A stretch of DNA of 44,951 nucleotides, from positions 1 through 44,951 of the forward strand of contig CAXKVV010001695.1 in assembly GCA_964058805.1 (NCBI GenBank). The letters run 5' to 3'. The notes below the pieces were generated by a model. That model was given only the letters and a program-made list of their open reading frames with translations, made no database searches and had not been told where the DNA came from. Made by a program: the position numbers and the translations under genes. This document shows, one piece after another, positions 43,496-44,951 of this stretch (position 1 is the first letter of the stretch; each line of letters starts with the position of its first letter). The stretch comes from Schoenoplectus triqueter (lineage: Eukaryota > Streptophyta > Magnoliopsida > Poales > Cyperaceae).

Positions 43496-44550
43496 TCTTG
43501 GAAGGAAAGATGAAAGAAAGTGATCAATAAGGCATGAACAGGTTACAAGCCTCCTGAATTCTAAGGGGTTTAAAAAGGTTGATCAGAGTTGTCAACACCA
43601 TGTACAGAGCTAATGATATCTGACCAACCAACCTTAAATTAGTTAGTTTATGATAACAACTTCTGTTATTGATGTATTCTAGAAACTTCAGGAAATCTTT
43701 CTGTTATTGATAGTGAGACCATGTACAGAGCTAATGCAAGAAAGAAAACACAATACTTCTCTTCTCTGTTATTTTCTTCTGTTTCATAAGTGATCTCAAT
43801 TTCAATCTCAAACATTTTGAAGGAGAGCAAGAGATGCGCTGAATGTTGGCAAGTTTTCTAGGCCACATTATGTTGCTAGGTACTGCCAAGTGGACCGCAC
43901 TATGACTCATGGTTACAGCTCTTCATCCCGAGCTCACATGACTCAAGTGTTAAAGAAACTTGAAATAAAAAGTGTGCCCAAAATTCTTATTCCTTACTAC
44001 ATCTACTCTTCACATCCATTTTCTATACCCCCTGACAAAATCTTTTTATTTTGCTCAGTTCTTGAGTAATGGAAAGCATTATCCAAGGAGGTTAATGGGA
44101 AGCATTAACCAAGAAATTTTCAAGATCAACTTTCATGGTTCTTGAACGGCATCTTCTAATTGCTGGATTTGAATATTTTTTGGGCTGGAAAGGAAGTTCT
44201 GTTATGCTTATAGAATATCTATAGTTTGGTAGAACTAAGAAAATGTGGTAATCGATTTGAAGGAAATGCTTATATAATTTTGTTACAGTAGGTGGCTTAT
44301 AAATAAGGTTGAATATAAAAAAAATTCCGAAAATAAAATTATTCCTTTTCAGTCTATAAGAATGCTTTTATTCTCATATTTAACTAATTTAAGCAATAAG
44401 CTGGATACCTTTGTCAGATAAGTGATACTGTCCACTATTAACATAGAAACGAGTTTACATAAATACCAGTAAAACTGAACTACCATGAATCAGACAACAA
44501 TTAAGCATTAAGCAACCACACCTTGTTGACACAAATAAAGAGTTTTACAT
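43496..44550. other. Intergenic DNA between tandem RAD16-like genes
   Basis: Holds the promoter of the RAD16-like gene. A 19-base direct repeat, ACCATGTACAGAGCTAATG, occurs at 43597-43615 and 43718-43736, each copy near a CTTCTGTTATTGAT or TTTCTGTTATTGAT word. No recognisable gene. Confidence 0.5.
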
Positions 44551-44852
44551 AAACTACAAACTAAGAAAAAAATGAAGGAAAACTAGAACAATAAAAAGCA
44601 CTATAGCTAACAATAAGACATCCATCTTCTCACATCTACCTTCATTTCCCACACAAGAGATCTGACATATTTCATCTTCGCTTCTTCCACACAATCTCCA
44701 ATATTTAGCAGTCCAAAGACAATCAATACCAATCCCAACCGCCGACTGACCATCAAATAAAAAGGAAGAAAAACAGCCAAACAGTCTGTCCAAACTGACT
44801 CCTCAGTGAAGATTTTCCACATTTTGGAAGATCACTCAATCTGCAGCACGGC
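44551..44852. other. Probable 3' flank of the edge RAD16-like paralogue
   Basis: Two overlapping minus-strand open frames (44822-44607 and 44793-44554) encode hydrophobic peptides without recognisable motifs. They directly follow the paralogue's last exon, so this is more likely its 3' UTR than a gene. Confidence 0.4.
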
Positions 44853-44923
44853 CTAGGTAAACAAAAATTCAAGATCTTCTGGAATCAACCTTACCATTTG
44901 CTTCTGAAGATTTGCCGATGGTT
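44853..44923 (-). pseudogene. Last exon of a second RAD16-like gene, frameshifted (runs off right edge)
   Basis: After a TTTTCAG acceptor, the minus strand reads TIGKSSEANGK, aligning with TVGNSPDEVAK of the neighbour's last exon, also entered in the second-base split-codon phase. A one-base insertion after the K codon (near 44892) then moves the frame: the homologous end LIPEDLEFLFT and its TAG (44855-44853) lie in the next frame, while the actual frame reads VDSRRS and stops at 44869. LEFLFT is closer to the Arabidopsis ending (RFLFTT) than the neighbour's HFLLDA. Upstream exons are outside the window, so whether the gene is otherwise intact is unknown. Confidence 0.72.
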
Positions 44924-44951
44924 CTGAAAATAAAATAATAAGCAATTGTTC

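Noticed and set aside
1..44951. CRISPR arrays, operons, phage genes, tRNA or rRNA genes
   Set aside because: Spaced direct repeats, polycistronic layout and tRNA promoter boxes were looked for by eye and not found; the window is plainly eukaryotic.

Overview
This is a plant nuclear genome segment, most likely from a eudicot. It is AT-rich, its genes are split by many short GT-AG introns, and the coding content is plant-specific: a type 2A phosphatase of the plant PP2A-3/4 type, germin-like proteins, a pentatricopeptide-repeat fragment, a plant mobile domain gene and MuDR-type transposase debris. There are no prokaryotic features. I saw no tRNA, rRNA or CRISPR.

Layout. 1-3757 (minus): the 5' two-thirds of a PP2A catalytic-subunit gene, eight exons visible, cut by the left window edge. 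3900-14260: gene-poor, with a probable solo LTR (5287-6482), T-rich low complexity, a GC-richer tract with telomere-like motifs (about 9840-10990), decayed tandem repeats and a MITE with 9-bp target-site duplications (13303-13688). 14265-17713: a complete Mutator-like element with about 100-bp terminal inverted repeats, carrying a decayed plant-mobile-domain (PMD) gene. 17969-18259 (plus): a small gene of the LQRSxxSFRRQGSSG phosphoprotein family. 18260-31500: transposon graveyard, with a Ty1-copia 3' end, two more relatives of the PMD-carrying Mutator family (one with transposase remains), tandem duplications, a long foldback MITE and one unassigned 131-codon ORF.

31569-35172 (plus): two tandem intronless germin-like protein genes, both intact, with a diverged foldback MITE between them. 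35676-36213: a foldback element of another family. 37040-37325 (minus): a PPR pseudogene fragment. 38410-43495 (minus): an apparently intact 15-exon RAD16-like SNF2/RING gene (792 aa predicted) with a hAT MITE in the intron that splits its RING finger. 44853-44923 (minus): the last exon of a tandem RAD16-like paralogue that runs off the right edge and carries a frameshift.

The host genes do not form a pathway; they are independent neighbours (phosphatase signalling, a possible MAPK-substrate-like protein, apoplastic cupins, DNA repair/chromatin). The more notable signals are the PMD-carrying Mutator family with its palindromic CCCGAGTTT..AACTCGGG modules, the unusual helicase-motif residues and stop-free intron of the RAD16-like gene, and the well-delimited MITEs. 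I found no convincing wholly new system. All exon boundaries were read by eye from reading frame, splice sites and family knowledge; none has transcript support here.
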